Positions 32,321 to 42,336 of a DNA stretch of 64,000 nt are shown piece by piece; the first letter of the stretch is position 1, and each line of letters starts with the position of its first letter. The stretch covers positions 496,001-560,000 of the forward strand of contig NC_011684.1 of assembly GCF_000150955.2 (NCBI RefSeq). The letters are read 5' to 3'. This DNA comes from Phaeodactylum tricornutum CCAP 1055/1 (Eukaryota; Bacillariophyta; Bacillariophyceae; Surirellales; Neidiaceae). The notes under the pieces were generated by a model. The model was given only the letters and a program-made list of their open reading frames with translations. It was not told the origin of the DNA and did not search any database. Position numbers and translations under genes: made by a program.

Positions 32321-33371
32321 GTTGAGCTGTAGGTTTGGATAAGTTGGTCGAGTGATTGACAGGGAATACCGTTTACGTTTGAAGTCGCGGTCAACTGAAT
32401 CTTTCAAGGTGGAGGTGCTTTCACGGGGTCACTGGTACACGGGCGCGTGCTGCCGAGGAGCAAACCAGGCAACGAGATAATTGTACAGCAAAAAAGCTTC
32501 ACTGTCAGCCTTTGCACAACGGTACAGTTAGTATTCTCAAAAAAGATACCTTCAGGTTGCCTTTTTCAAGTTTGGGAAGACCAATCAAAAGACATACGTA
32601 CCCAAAAGCATATAATTTTTTTGACATCAAAGTAGTGACTGATCTTGAAGTGTGACAGTGACTTTCGCTTCAAAGTCTACAGTGAGTACCCTACTTTAGG
32701 GTATGGCGAAGATTTGATTTACAGTTTCATGCTACACAGCATTAACAGCAAAATCAACGTATCTAGTGGCGCGGCGGAAAGTAGGGTTTTGTTCCTACTT
32801 TTTACAGTCTTACAATTAGTGAGCATAATATCTACAGTTCAATTGTTCCATTTTAAATTTGATTTTCAAGGATCGTGTACTGTCAGAATTTTCTGACGTA
32901 AACTCGACTATGTTTGATCTGTGACGTGAGTCAAAGGACTTGTTGAATTCTCAGGACTGCTTGATTCAAATCGTAGATGTAGCATTACCAGGTCCAACTG
33001 GGGGACACGCGGTGAAATATGTGATATGTCTTACTATAAGTAATGTGACAACAAAATCAGTTCTGGTAGATTTGACACGTAGAATGTACGTGGCGGACGA
33101 CTGGGTTTTGGCTTCTCCGCGGAAGCCGACGCTACGAAACGCAACGCAACGCCAACATAAACGCTTACACAGGCATGGTTTAGACAGCAAAGGAAGAAAT
33201 CTCCAAACTCGGTGTAGAATTTGACAAACCACGAGAGGTGTACTTCCGTTTCTTGGTGATTAACTAGCTGGCAACGTAAAACCTTGCCGTGCGTCTACCG
33301 TTCAAGAGCATCTCGAGAGTGAAGCGCTTCTTCTCCCCGTTTGCTTTTTCCTTGTTGATAAGATTGACAGC
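32321..33371. promoter_or_regulatory. Divergent interval with motif cluster
   Basis: About 1 kb between the small plastid protein and the DUF1769 gene. It has TCACTGTCA at 32499-32507, TGACAGTGA at 32653-32661 and a 16-bp inverted repeat GTCAGAATTTTCTGAC at 32882-32897. The frame 32940-33224 (94 codons) is unsupported. Confidence 0.4.
32882..32897. other. 16-bp perfect palindrome
   Basis: GTCAGAATTTTCTGAC reads the same on both strands apart from its TT/AA centre, preceded by TACT so that ACTGTCAG is included. It lies in a noncoding interval and is a candidate dimeric protein-binding site. Confidence 0.4.
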
Positions 33372-34406
33372 ATGTCCGCAACCGTCGATGACTTAACCGA
33401 AGACTTTGATCGCCTTGCCGCGGATCCCCACACGGGCCAACACCCCGAGCTGCGCAACATGTGCGTGATGAATTGCGCCAACTCTGCTCGTATCGTCCCC
33501 AATGGTCCTCCCGTCGTACTCGACAACGAGTGTTTTGAGGGAAAAGTAATGTTGCTGATACGTACTCCTGATGTCGACAACGCGAAAGACCCTCACATTT
33601 CTACCCTGGCAGAGACGCCTTCACGAATCTCCACCTACTTTAAAGGCAAAAAGAGACGATTCGAGTTTCAGTTTCAAATTAAACTCAAGCACGTTCCTCA
33701 AGGCCCTCTGTTTCTGGGCTGCGAATTGGAAAATTCCATCAAGATTGGTACCATTACCAAAGGCCTTGTTGGCATTCTACTCGCCATGGTCCGACGCATT
33801 AACCCCGGCTTTCACTTTGCCTGGGGTCCAGACAACAAGACGGATGCGTCTGCTATTGCGTCCGGTGATTACGAAAAGACCCACATTTCATTTCCGGTGG
33901 AAGCGTCCATGGACCGAATTGTAATTTCCAAGGCCGGGGAAGATCCACCGACTTTGGGCCACGAACTCTTCGAAACCAACGAGTCCGTCAAACGACGTCG
34001 TAAAATGGGAGCGGGTTCGGTGGACTGGAACACGAGCGACACTTATACCATGTGTTTGTGGTCGGCTTACGCGGACTGGATCAAGTGGAAGAGTCTCAAC
34101 GTACCTGGTGTGTCGCCTTTTTTGTTTTCCCGTGTTACCGGTAAACAACCCATCTACCTTTCGGTGTACGAAATTGATAACATTTCTCCTAGCGAATATC
34201 GTCGGAAAAAGGGTATCCCGCACACCCGCAAAGATCTGAGAGTGTACACGCGCCTGGAATTTTCTCACGTGGACAAGACAATTGGTGGTTTGGCCGATTC
34301 GATCCTCAAAAAGCCGCGCTCCAGCGTCCTCAGCAGTGAACAATCGTTGCCAGACACGGAGAGCGTAGATTCCGATTTTGAGGTGGCTTCGCGTGTAACT
34401 ACCTGA
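33372..34406 (+). CDS. DUF1769 family protein
   Basis: 344 aa, single exon, ATG at 33372. The block YFKGKKRRFEFQFQIKLKHV, then QGPLFLGCELENSIKIG, is the signature of DUF1769, a family found in fungi and protists. Downstream, conserved WSAYADWIKWKSLNVPGVSPF and SEYRRKKGIPHTRK look like the rest of the domain. The first 60 residues include CFEGKVMLLIRTPD. No signal peptide or membrane helix is seen, so it is probably soluble. The biochemical function of the family is not known to me. It is convergent with the pseudouridine synthase, with 182 bp between. Confidence 0.8.
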   Translation: MSATVDDLTEDFDRLAADPHTGQHPELRNMCVMNCANSARIVPNGPPVVLDNECFEGKVMLLIRTPDVDNAKDPHISTLAETPSRISTYFKGKKRRFEFQFQIKLKHVPQGPLFLGCELENSIKIGTITKGLVGILLAMVRRINPGFHFAWGPDNKTDASAIASGDYEKTHISFPVEASMDRIVISKAGEDPPTLGHELFETNESVKRRRKMGAGSVDWNTSDTYTMCLWSAYADWIKWKSLNVPGVSPFLFSRVTGKQPIYLSVYEIDNISPSEYRRKKGIPHTRKDLRVYTRLEFSHVDKTIGGLADSILKKPRSSVLSSEQSLPDTESVDSDFEVASRVTT

Positions 34407-34588
34407 GAAACATTTATTGTCATTTTGCTGGCGAGTTCTGGAGATTTTATAATGATTCTGAGAGAGAGCGAATACCTAGCTCTCGACTCAGCATCACTTA
34501 CACGTGTCCTGTAAATAGCCTAAAGAAGACTACATACGAAACCTGCGTTTAACTTGACTTTGTCATGACGTTAAATGTGCCGGTGCAA

Positions 34589-35773
34589 TTATAGCTGTTT
34601 GCGGCTTGTCTTTGGCTTGGGCTTGATGTGCTTCTTTTCCAGAGGCACAAGCGTTTCCGCCCACGGACTTTCTTCCGTCGTCAAGGGCCGGTACTCTCCA
34701 GCAGGCAAATCGTTCAGAGCGACAGCACCGAGACGATCCCGGTGCAACGAAACGACAGGATGACCACAATTGGCCAATATGCGTCGGACCATGCGATGCT
34801 TGCCTTCCGAGACGGTCAGTCGGACCGTCGATAAGGCTTGCGCATCAAAGACATTCAAGTAGCCTCGTACCTTGAGATCCGTTTGGTTGTACTCCGGTGG
34901 GAAATTTCTTTGAATGTTTAGTAAATACGGAGCGATCGACGATCTTTCCCATATGTCGACGGACTCGAGCGTGGCTTTATGCGATCCCTCCGTCGTTTGC
35001 ACTCCTGCCGCTAAGGTCGCCCGCAATTCGTCTTCTACAACGATTCCCGTGACCACGGCAACGTATTCTTTCTCCACTTCATGTTTGGGATGCAGCAATC
35101 GTTGTGTCAAGGCGCCGCTGGAGGAAAAAAGCAACAAACCCGACGTGTCGTAGTCGAGCCGACCAACCGGATGCATATTCGGTAAAATCGATCCGTCCAA
35201 ACACGGTCGATTGTAGGGATCTTGCCGTACCGACAAGACCCACTTGGGTTTGTGATAGACCATAAGTAATGGCGGAGGGAGTGGAATTTCTTTGGTTTTG
35301 TCGAGACGGAGGTCGTCGTTCATCGAAAGCCGCTCGGCAGGGCCTAGGACTAGGGAGAGGTTTCCATCGGGATCTACCTTCCAGACCCGTTTCTTTTTCA
35401 GTAATTCGTGGCATTCACTGCGGGATTTCTGAAACCGATGTGACAATACGCGATCAGCACGGTAACGGATCTCCTTGTTGCCGTCGCTTTTCTTGGCGTA
35501 CCGGCCCTGGCGAAAGTACGTCTTGGGAGTGGTGGCCAAGTGACGCGTGATGAAGTTGGGCGAAGTGGACGTGAGCGTGAACGCGGAACAACCTCGGGTA
35601 GGTGATGGGGAGAACAGGTTCGTCATAAGACTACTTCTTCTCAAAAGCGACGCCATGAGGAGAAAAACGTGTTGTGAGGAGGGAGACAGACCAATCCTCA
35701 TCGTCGAGAGAAAAAGTGTAGACCAAGGAAACAAAAATGTGTGTCGTACCATTCCGCGATCGGGGATATTCAT
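34589..35773 (-). CDS. RsuA/RluB/RluE-type RNA pseudouridine synthase, probably organellar
   Basis: 394 aa from the ATG at 35773; the frame begins at a GTG two codons earlier. The catalytic block is HPVGRLDYDTSGLLLFSSSG, in which the Asp of GRLDxxTxGLL attacks the uridine. KEYVAVVTG and EGKHRMVRRILANCGHPV complete the RsuA family pattern. A short S4-like region (HRFQKSRSECHELLKKKRV) precedes it. The first 90 residues are Ser-, Arg- and hydrophobic-rich with ATGs at several points (for example 35656), which suits a mitochondrial or plastid presequence. The exact start is open. The expected role is conversion of one uridine in rRNA. It is divergent from the S1/NKAP gene, 249 bp between starts. 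Confidence 0.88.
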   Translation of the reverse strand: MNIPDRGMVRHTFLFPWSTLFLSTMRIGLSPSSQHVFLLMASLLRRSSLMTNLFSPSPTRGCSAFTLTSTSPNFITRHLATTPKTYFRQGRYAKKSDGNKEIRYRADRVLSHRFQKSRSECHELLKKKRVWKVDPDGNLSLVLGPAERLSMNDDLRLDKTKEIPLPPPLLMVYHKPKWVLSVRQDPYNRPCLDGSILPNMHPVGRLDYDTSGLLLFSSSGALTQRLLHPKHEVEKEYVAVVTGIVVEDELRATLAAGVQTTEGSHKATLESVDIWERSSIAPYLLNIQRNFPPEYNQTDLKVRGYLNVFDAQALSTVRLTVSEGKHRMVRRILANCGHPVVSLHRDRLGAVALNDLPAGEYRPLTTEESPWAETLVPLEKKHIKPKPKTSRKQL

Positions 35774-36022
35774 CCACACCGAGCCTTACCAGGGCCAGAC
35801 ACGTAGCAACACCAAACAAGAACCCGGTTTTAACCATTAGTTACGGTATTGGGAACGTAGGATCGTATAGAAGTTGGACGAAGGAGAGCAGGACAGACGA
35901 TGGACGAGACTCTTCCCCAACGAAAAAGCAAACGACGGACTGGAAAGCTTTGGGCGGCTCGCTGATGCTGCTACTGTTATAGAGTAGACCCAGACTCCCT
36001 GTCGCAATTACAGTTTTCCACC

Positions 36023-37699
36023 ATGACGAGAGATTACGTGGACAAAGAAAAAGAACAGGAGGCTCAATTGCGCGAGAAATTGCTGGAAAAAAGAAGAAGA
36101 CGTTCCAATGATCGCGGTGACCGACGCCAAGGAGCACATCGCAAAAGTGAACACGAGCCGCCTCGCCGTGATTCTCTACCACTGCGTTCCAGTAACACAC
36201 GAGAGCAGCAAACCCCTACACAAAAACATGCTGTAAATGAACAAAAAGAAGAACGTAGTGATCAACGAAACGGTCATAGTGAGCAGCATAGACATCATGA
36301 ACCGCGCCGAGACGAACGGCACCCACGAGATTACGATCATGATCCTTCCCGAAGAGGACCGGACGCTCATCGACAACGACCTCCACCGCTACGTCCAGGC
36401 ATTGTTGCTAGAGGACAAGTCAGTAGAATGGAATCTTACGGGGCCTTTGTTGATTTGGAAAACGGTGGACGTGGGTTGATCCATATTAGCCAGCTAGTAT
36501 CGGATCGACGTGTGGAACAAGTTTCCGATGTTCTACGACTGGGACAGTCTGTGTTTGCTCACGTTCTAGACTTGGAAAACAACCGGATTCGACTAAGTCT
36601 AATCGGAATTGATCAACAAACAGGAGAAATGGATCCGAGAGCTGCAATGGAGGCGTCGCAACCTCCCGGGAATCGTAGTCATTGGGGAAACGGGGGCCCC
36701 GCCCGTGCCATGGAACAACGGGCACGTGATCGCCAGCGATGGCTTCATGAGTCGGCACGTGCTGGTACCTGGCGAGACGCAGGCAAAAAGGATCAAGGAC
36801 CACCCTTTTGGCGTGACCTGTGGTCCAACAGTCCAGAACCACCAGTTTCTAAACAGTCAGAGAAAAGAAAACGGTCTGTCTCCGTACACAGCAGTAGCGG
36901 TAGCAGTGACGACTCACGCTCCGAGGATAATTCGTCATCGTCTTCGGAAGACTCGAGACCCCGGAAACGGCGACAAACTTCCCGACGCCGCAGTCGAACC
37001 AGCCACAGGAAATCTTCTAGTCGACGCAGCGGTGGAAGGTCAAGCCGAAGACGAAGCCCGTCCACCTCATCTTCCAGTAGTAGTAGCAGCAGCAGTGACT
37101 CCTACACGTCTTCTTCTTCTTCCTCCGAGGAAAGCAGAAGCGTGCGATCTGCGTCGGACAATTCCCGCGAGAGGCGCTCGACGAGCGTGGGAAGCCGAAA
37201 ACAAGAATCGGAAGTCGCGCTCCCCGAAAACGACTTGCGTGAAGCGCAGGATTTTAAGCAGGCGGTGCAAAAGTCTGGCAACGCGTCTGATAGTGATGAC
37301 AGCTCCGTTGGTCCGCAGCCTTTGTCTCGCTCCAACGCTGCCACCAACACCAACCAATCATCATCCTACGGAAAGGCATTGCTGCCAGGGGAAGGTCAAG
37401 CTTTGGCCCAGTATGTGCAACAGAACTTACGCATTCCCCGTCGAGGTGAAATTGGATATACGGGTGACGAAATTGAGAAACACGAAACTTCGGGATACGT
37501 CATGTCAGGATCTCGTCACGCCCGCATGAATGCCGTTCGTATTCGCAAAGAAAACCAAGTGTACAGCGCGGAAGAACAACGCGCGCTCGCACTAATCACG
37601 ATGGAGGAAAATCAGCAAAAGGAGGCAGCCTTGATGCAAGACTTTCGGCAAATGCTGGAAGAGAAAAAGCGCGCCCGAGAGTCCAAAGGGAAGTCTTAG
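36023..37699 (+). CDS. S1-domain, RS-rich, NKAP-type C-terminal fusion protein
   Basis: 558 aa, single exon, ATG at 36023. Residues 1-125 are Arg/His/Glu-rich and disordered. Residues 126-197 are an S1 RNA-binding domain (GIVARGQVSRMESYGAFVDL, GLIHISQLVS, RIRLSLIG). Residues 285-420 are an RS-rich region with long serine runs. Residues 450-552 match the conserved C-terminal domain of NKAP (SynMuv): LLPGEGQALAQYVQQNLRIP, RRGEIGYTGDEIE, SGYVMSGSRHARMNAVRIRK, YSAEEQRALA. NKAP is a spliceosome-associated nuclear factor. Animal and plant NKAP as I know them lack an S1 domain, so this looks like a lineage fusion. It should act in pre-mRNA splicing in the nucleus. Confidence 0.87.
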   Translation: MTRDYVDKEKEQEAQLREKLLEKRRRRSNDRGDRRQGAHRKSEHEPPRRDSLPLRSSNTREQQTPTQKHAVNEQKEERSDQRNGHSEQHRHHEPRRDERHPRDYDHDPSRRGPDAHRQRPPPLRPGIVARGQVSRMESYGAFVDLENGGRGLIHISQLVSDRRVEQVSDVLRLGQSVFAHVLDLENNRIRLSLIGIDQQTGEMDPRAAMEASQPPGNRSHWGNGGPARAMEQRARDRQRWLHESARAGTWRDAGKKDQGPPFWRDLWSNSPEPPVSKQSEKRKRSVSVHSSSGSSDDSRSEDNSSSSSEDSRPRKRRQTSRRRSRTSHRKSSSRRSGGRSSRRRSPSTSSSSSSSSSSDSYTSSSSSSEESRSVRSASDNSRERRSTSVGSRKQESEVALPENDLREAQDFKQAVQKSGNASDSDDSSVGPQPLSRSNAATNTNQSSSYGKALLPGEGQALAQYVQQNLRIPRRGEIGYTGDEIEKHETSGYVMSGSRHARMNAVRIRKENQVYSAEEQRALALITMEENQQKEAALMQDFRQMLEEKKRARESKGKS

Positions 37700-38112
37700 A
37701 CTTCAAACTTGGATATTGGATCAAGGAGAATATAGTAAACTGCCTGTTCTATAATGCTTTCCAACTCGCCCCCAAAGTCAAGTTAAATTAATTTCACTTG
37801 GTTGTCCTATTATTGCAAGGATCTGAAAGGCACAGGCCGGCAGACGACATTCTTCTGTTGCGGTACTCACTTTTGTGTTCCGAATAAACGGTAGCAGTTT
37901 AGGTATTGTAGGTACTTTTATGATTTGATAGGGCTGAAAGTATCAGGAAGTTTGGGTTCTAGGTTTTCGGCGTTTGACGAACAGCGGTTGTAGCTATCGT
38001 TACGGTGTGTTCGGTTCTCGGCATCCAAAACATCCACCGAGTTTTCATCCTCCTTTCACAAAGGATTCTCGTTTCCTTACCCTCCAAATCATTCCCTGGA
38101 AGAATTTAAAAT
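37700..38112. other. Intergenic interval, metacaspase promoter
   Basis: 413 bp between the S1/NKAP gene and the first metacaspase, same strand. I see no gene, repeat or clear motif. Confidence 0.45.
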
Positions 38113-39466
38113 ATGTCGAACTATTTGGAACGCGCCGAAGAACTTATTCCCGCCGAAGTCCGGATGATTTCGGGATGTCGCGACGAACAAACGAGTGCGG
38201 ATGTGTCGAACGTCGCGTCGTTCTCTTTGCCCGACCCCGCGGGTAGCGCCGGTGGGGCCTGTACGTCCGCCATGCTGAAGGTGCTGTACGCGAATCACAA
38301 GGCCCCCCAAAAGGATCTATCCTTTCAAGAAGTCTTGATGAAGATGCGGGGTATTCTCTCGCAGGGTCGATACACGCAGATTCCCCAATTGTCGAGTTCG
38401 CGGCCACTCGATATCCACCAGAGCTTCAACATTGTGCCGGCAAACTTCACTGGTACCCGTCGAGCTGTCATGATTGGAATTAACTATACTGGTAAGATCG
38501 GCAACATGCCTGGCCACTCGTTGCTGTTTTATGTGAAATGCAAATCGTGCGCCGTACCCTGTTTACCGTTCTTCACCATCCTTTTCCATTTCTACAATAG
38601 GCCAGCAAGGACAGCTCAGTGGATGCCATAATGACGTCAAAAATATGGTGCGTACATCAAGTTGGTGTCTGTGTAAGCATTGATTCGATACTTACACGAA
38701 AGTCTTACTCATGCATTCTCGTTTCGTCTACATTGGCTCACTGTAGATTGAATTCATAAAGGATATTCATGGCTTTGAGGATGAGAACATTACCATTCTC
38801 ATGGACGACGGAGCGCATACGGAGCCTACTTACAAAAACATTTTGGCAGCTTATCATGAATTAGTTTCTTCCGCGAAAGCTGGCGATGCTATTTTTTGCC
38901 ACTATTCCGGTAGGTCTGGATTCAGTCCGCCGCCATAACACATATTCTTAGCCACTGACATATCTCTCCACTTTCCCGCAGGACACGGTGGCAAGGTTCG
39001 CGATGACGATGGCGATGAAGCAGATGGATACGATGAAACACTTGTTCCTGTAGATTTCAATGCGGCGGGTCAAATTCGCGACGATGATATCTTTTCAGCT
39101 TTGATCGGACCCATGCCGGCGGGTGTGACACTGACGGTACGTAGCTTCTTAATTATTCTGTGGAAGCTTCGAAAAGGTGTGTTTGTGGCCCGCGCCTCTA
39201 ACAAGTTATGCTCTATCTTTGCTTTTCGTTACGCGTGTTAGTCGGTCATGGATTGCTGTCATTCTGGAACTGTCTTGGACTTGCCCTACGTCTTTAAGGC
39301 CGACGGTGAACAGAATCAGATGGCGCCACCTCCGGATTTTGACTTCTCCAAACTGGCAGCGATGTTTCAAGCGTACATGGTCCAACAGGGCGCCAATGGC
39401 CAGGGTGGTATAGACCCGAACGATGCTATTGCCATTGTTGCAAAAGAGTGTTGCAACATTTTGTAA
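38113..39466 (+). CDS. Type III metacaspase, paralog of MC5
   Basis: Five exons (38113-38491, 38601-38647, 38747-38909, 38982-39136, 39242-39466) give 322 aa. As in type III enzymes, the p10-like part comes first ([30 protein letters not shown]), then the p20 domain: [22 protein letters not shown], catalytic His198 in [14 protein letters not shown] and catalytic Cys254 in [13 protein letters not shown]. Metacaspases are Ca2+-dependent cysteine proteases that cut after Arg or Lys. Compared with the gene at 45410-46689 it keeps the Cys next to the catalytic His (C193) but has Ser249 where that protein has its second conserved Cys. One intron, in the SG/HG codon, is at the same site in both. All junctions are GT-AG and keep frame. 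Confidence 0.9.
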
Positions 39467-39696
39467 CAAGACAACCCGTGAGATTTCCGTTACGTGAAAA
39501 TTGATGTAATAGTGTTATGACGCGACGATTGTGAAAGCGCGAAAAACTGCGAAGCAAGGCGCTCTTTCAAAAAAGGATAGCAGCTTTGAGCGAACAAGAC
39601 AGCTAGGCGGCGTTGGAAGTATTTGATGTGACAAAGTTACGCAGGCGGTTATATTAGTGAGAGGCTGTCTGCTTATAAGTTTTATCTGTTTTGTGT

Positions 39697-42336
39697 TTAG
39701 GGTGTGACTGTAGCGACAACATTCTTTTTCCACTCATCTGGGATATTCTCCATGTCTGGCGCATTCTTGCTGTCCTGTAAAGTGAGGTACAGGTATATAT
39801 CCGGCTTTGCCACTCGTCGGAGCGCATTCAATAGAGGATAGCTAACGAGTCCATGCTTTATACACTGCTCAAAGATGAAGCAGACTTCCTGGCCAAGCTG
39901 TACGGGATCGACACTCAGTTTCGAGCACGCGTCTAAAACCGCCGCGTACACTTCGGGTGTAGCCTTACCACCAAGCAGCTTTTCTTTGTCGTATATATTG
40001 CGCAGGGCTTCGCGGAAATCGTCTTCACTACCTTTTGTCTCGCCACAAGCTCTAATGAAGGCAATCACCACTGGAACACTCCAAGAAAGAGGCTCACCAC
40101 ATGAACCACATGAGTGACGAAGCGTCTGTTCATTAAGATCCAATAGTTCCTGCGCTTCGCGATTCTTGTTGGCAGGGACCTCTGTCGACGCCAGTGTCGA
40201 AAGCAATATCGTCAACGCAACGTCGTTCCATGTGCTTTCCGAAAGGGAGAGCAATAACTTGAAAATTCGCTTCGCACGGTCAAAGCGTTCCGGATGTGAG
40301 GAGTTACGCCAGGTTTGCAGGACCGCCCAGTAAGTATACTTGTCGGGAACACACTCCGGCTTCTTCCCGTCCTTCATTTCCTTGAGAATGGCTTCCGCCT
40401 TGTCCCCTAACCCATCCCTCACGTAAAATTTTAAAAGAAAGTTGTAGCAGCGGGTAACAGGGAAAATTATCCTACGAAACAATCTTTCTGCCCCTTGAAT
40501 CGCATTAGGATCGTCACTCCGGTACCAAGCTTCCAGCGCAACCATAAAAGTTGCAACGTCAGGCTGCCTTGACGTATTCAGATCGTCCAGCATCGTAAGC
40601 AATAAACACTCTACCTTGTGATGGAAGCCTAATTTTCGCTCTTGCACAAGCGCTCGCATCAGAATTGAGTATGTGATACGATCCGGATACAAGTGGCAGT
40701 TTTGGAAAGTGCCCGCGTGATTGCTCATGCGTTCCATGAGTCGTTCAGTTTGAGAAACGGCATCTTGTCGGTTGGCGTTCAAGTATGCTGTTGCCATAAT
40801 GTTGTAGGCAGTCTGGTCGAATGGTTCCGAGACAGAAGGTGCGTCCATCCGTTGGCTTGGATGCAAGAGAAATTGCTTCTCAATAGTTTTTAAAAAGGCT
40901 TCTGCTCGTGTCAATCCTTGAATGGTCAAGTCTTGGGTATACCCCGACAGCAAAACCACGAAATGTTTAGGATTGAGCTGGAGCTCCGTTGCGCCCTCGT
41001 TATAGTACCGATGTTGCACGTCTTCCAAGAGTTGTTCCGCCTCGACAACAAGACGAGCTTGGACCAGAGCATTCAGTACATGCAGAACGCAGCCGCTATC
41101 TACCATAGGAATATTTCTGCGGCCAAAAGGTAATTGCGATTGTAAGTGCAAGGCTTCGTGGAGCATATTACGGGCCTGCCAGGGTTTGTCCCGCGCGAGC
41201 CCGAGTACACGCGAAAGTGTGACGGGCATGGGTCGTAACTCCGGTTGGGGCGTAGCGATGTAGGCCCGCCAATTGTCCAGCCACACTTGGCGGGCGGCTT
41301 GCCAGTTCCCTTGGTGGCGCTGATTTTGGTAGACGGACACGAGTGCGTCGTAGGTACCCGCGTTGGCGGTGAGTCCGTACCGCCCCAACTGCGTATCCCA
41401 AAAGTGTCGCGCCCGGTTGGGATTGCGGTGCATCCCGGCCACGACCATATTGAAGCCGTTCGTGGTGATCAAATTGTATAAACGAAAGCGTGTCGCTTCT
41501 TCCGTTAGTTTGTTCCACACATGCTCGGGATCGGGAGCTTGCGATGCTTCTCGGCAGTGTCGAATAGCGAGCAACACCGCTTGATACTGCTGTCGACGTT
41601 GTCGAATAAGGACGTTGCGTTCCCGCGGGCCAATGGACGACCAGGGGATTTGTAGGCATTGAAAAAGTGCGAGCGCTCGTTGGGAGGGCTCCGGTGATGC
41701 GGGCGTGTGTGCTTGTTGTTTCGCGTACAAAGACAGTGCCGTGTGTAAGGCGTGTTGCGTCACGGGGGCATGGGGATCCTTGTGTTGCACGAGTGCACGA
41801 ACCAAAACATCCAATTCGTGGACGACCAAACGCAGCGAGGTGTCGCGTTGCGTGTTGGCTTTCGACAATCCTTTGGACCATTGATTGATCTCGTCCAAGA
41901 GCGAGTTTAAAGGTTTCTGGTCGTGACTTATATCGAGGGAGAATTTTCCTCTCCAAGTTTGCAGTCGCTGGCAGAGAGTTGTTGGTTGCTGGGGTCGCTG
42001 AGATCTCTGCTCCACCTCTGGCTCTCGCTTTGGTGAATGTCCGGGCGACGCGGAAGGAGATGAAGTTGCCAACGATGATAACGACGACGACGATACTGAT
42101 GAGAACGATCGTGAATACAGAGACACCATGTTTGGGTGGAAGAAAAAGGTGGACAAGGCACGTGTGGGAAAGTGTAGTGGTGTTCTCGGTAGGATTGCGT
42201 GCGTCGATTCCGCAGTGTCACGGAGATTGCGGAGCCGTACTCGGGTGCCGGCTCCATTCACGACGTACGCAGTCGCCGCACCGCACATTGGGTTCGCGAG
42301 TCTGCGACGGCACAACGTCACGCGTCGACTAGTCAT
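39697..42336 (-). CDS. Pentatricopeptide repeat (PPR) protein, probably mitochondrial
   Basis: 879 aa from the ATG at 42336 (the open frame begins at TTG 42372). The N-terminus is Arg-, Ser- and Ala-rich with few acids (MTSRRVTLCRRRLANPM), fitting a mitochondrial presequence. From about residue 290 onward degenerate PPR pairs are visible: GFNMVVAGMHRNPNRARHFW, TYDALVSVYQNQ, FDQTAYNIMATAYLNANRQD, DRITYSILMRALVQE, CYNFLLKFYVRDGLGDKAEA, DKYTYWAVLQTWRNSS, VYAAVLDACSKLS. Such proteins bind organellar RNA and steer its maturation or translation. No DYW or SMR domain is present. The target RNA cannot be predicted here because repeat edges are irregular. The gene is convergent with the metacaspase and divergent from the kinase. 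Confidence 0.85.
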   Translation of the reverse strand: MTSRRVTLCRRRLANPMCGAATAYVVNGAGTRVRLRNLRDTAESTHAILPRTPLHFPTRALSTFFFHPNMVSLYSRSFSSVSSSSLSSLATSSPSASPGHSPKREPEVEQRSQRPQQPTTLCQRLQTWRGKFSLDISHDQKPLNSLLDEINQWSKGLSKANTQRDTSLRLVVHELDVLVRALVQHKDPHAPVTQHALHTALSLYAKQQAHTPASPEPSQRALALFQCLQIPWSSIGPRERNVLIRQRRQQYQAVLLAIRHCREASQAPDPEHVWNKLTEEATRFRLYNLITTNGFNMVVAGMHRNPNRARHFWDTQLGRYGLTANAGTYDALVSVYQNQRHQGNWQAARQVWLDNWRAYIATPQPELRPMPVTLSRVLGLARDKPWQARNMLHEALHLQSQLPFGRRNIPMVDSGCVLHVLNALVQARLVVEAEQLLEDVQHRYYNEGATELQLNPKHFVVLLSGYTQDLTIQGLTRAEAFLKTIEKQFLLHPSQRMDAPSVSEPFDQTAYNIMATAYLNANRQDAVSQTERLMERMSNHAGTFQNCHLYPDRITYSILMRALVQERKLGFHHKVECLLLTMLDDLNTSRQPDVATFMVALEAWYRSDDPNAIQGAERLFRRIIFPVTRCYNFLLKFYVRDGLGDKAEAILKEMKDGKKPECVPDKYTYWAVLQTWRNSSHPERFDRAKRIFKLLLSLSESTWNDVALTILLSTLASTEVPANKNREAQELLDLNEQTLRHSCGSCGEPLSWSVPVVIAFIRACGETKGSEDDFREALRNIYDKEKLLGGKATPEVYAAVLDACSKLSVDPVQLGQEVCFIFEQCIKHGLVSYPLLNALRRVAKPDIYLYLTLQDSKNAPDMENIPDEWKKNVVATVTP

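Noticed and set aside
32940-33224. 94-codon frame before DUF1769
   Set aside because: No domain or targeting signal, and it lies in a probable promoter region.
36609-37529. 306-codon frame inside the S1/NKAP gene
   Set aside because: Shadow of the serine/arginine-rich coding region in another frame.
41168-41956. 262-codon frame inside the PPR gene
   Set aside because: Alternative frame of a GC-rich coding region; the PPR frame explains the DNA.
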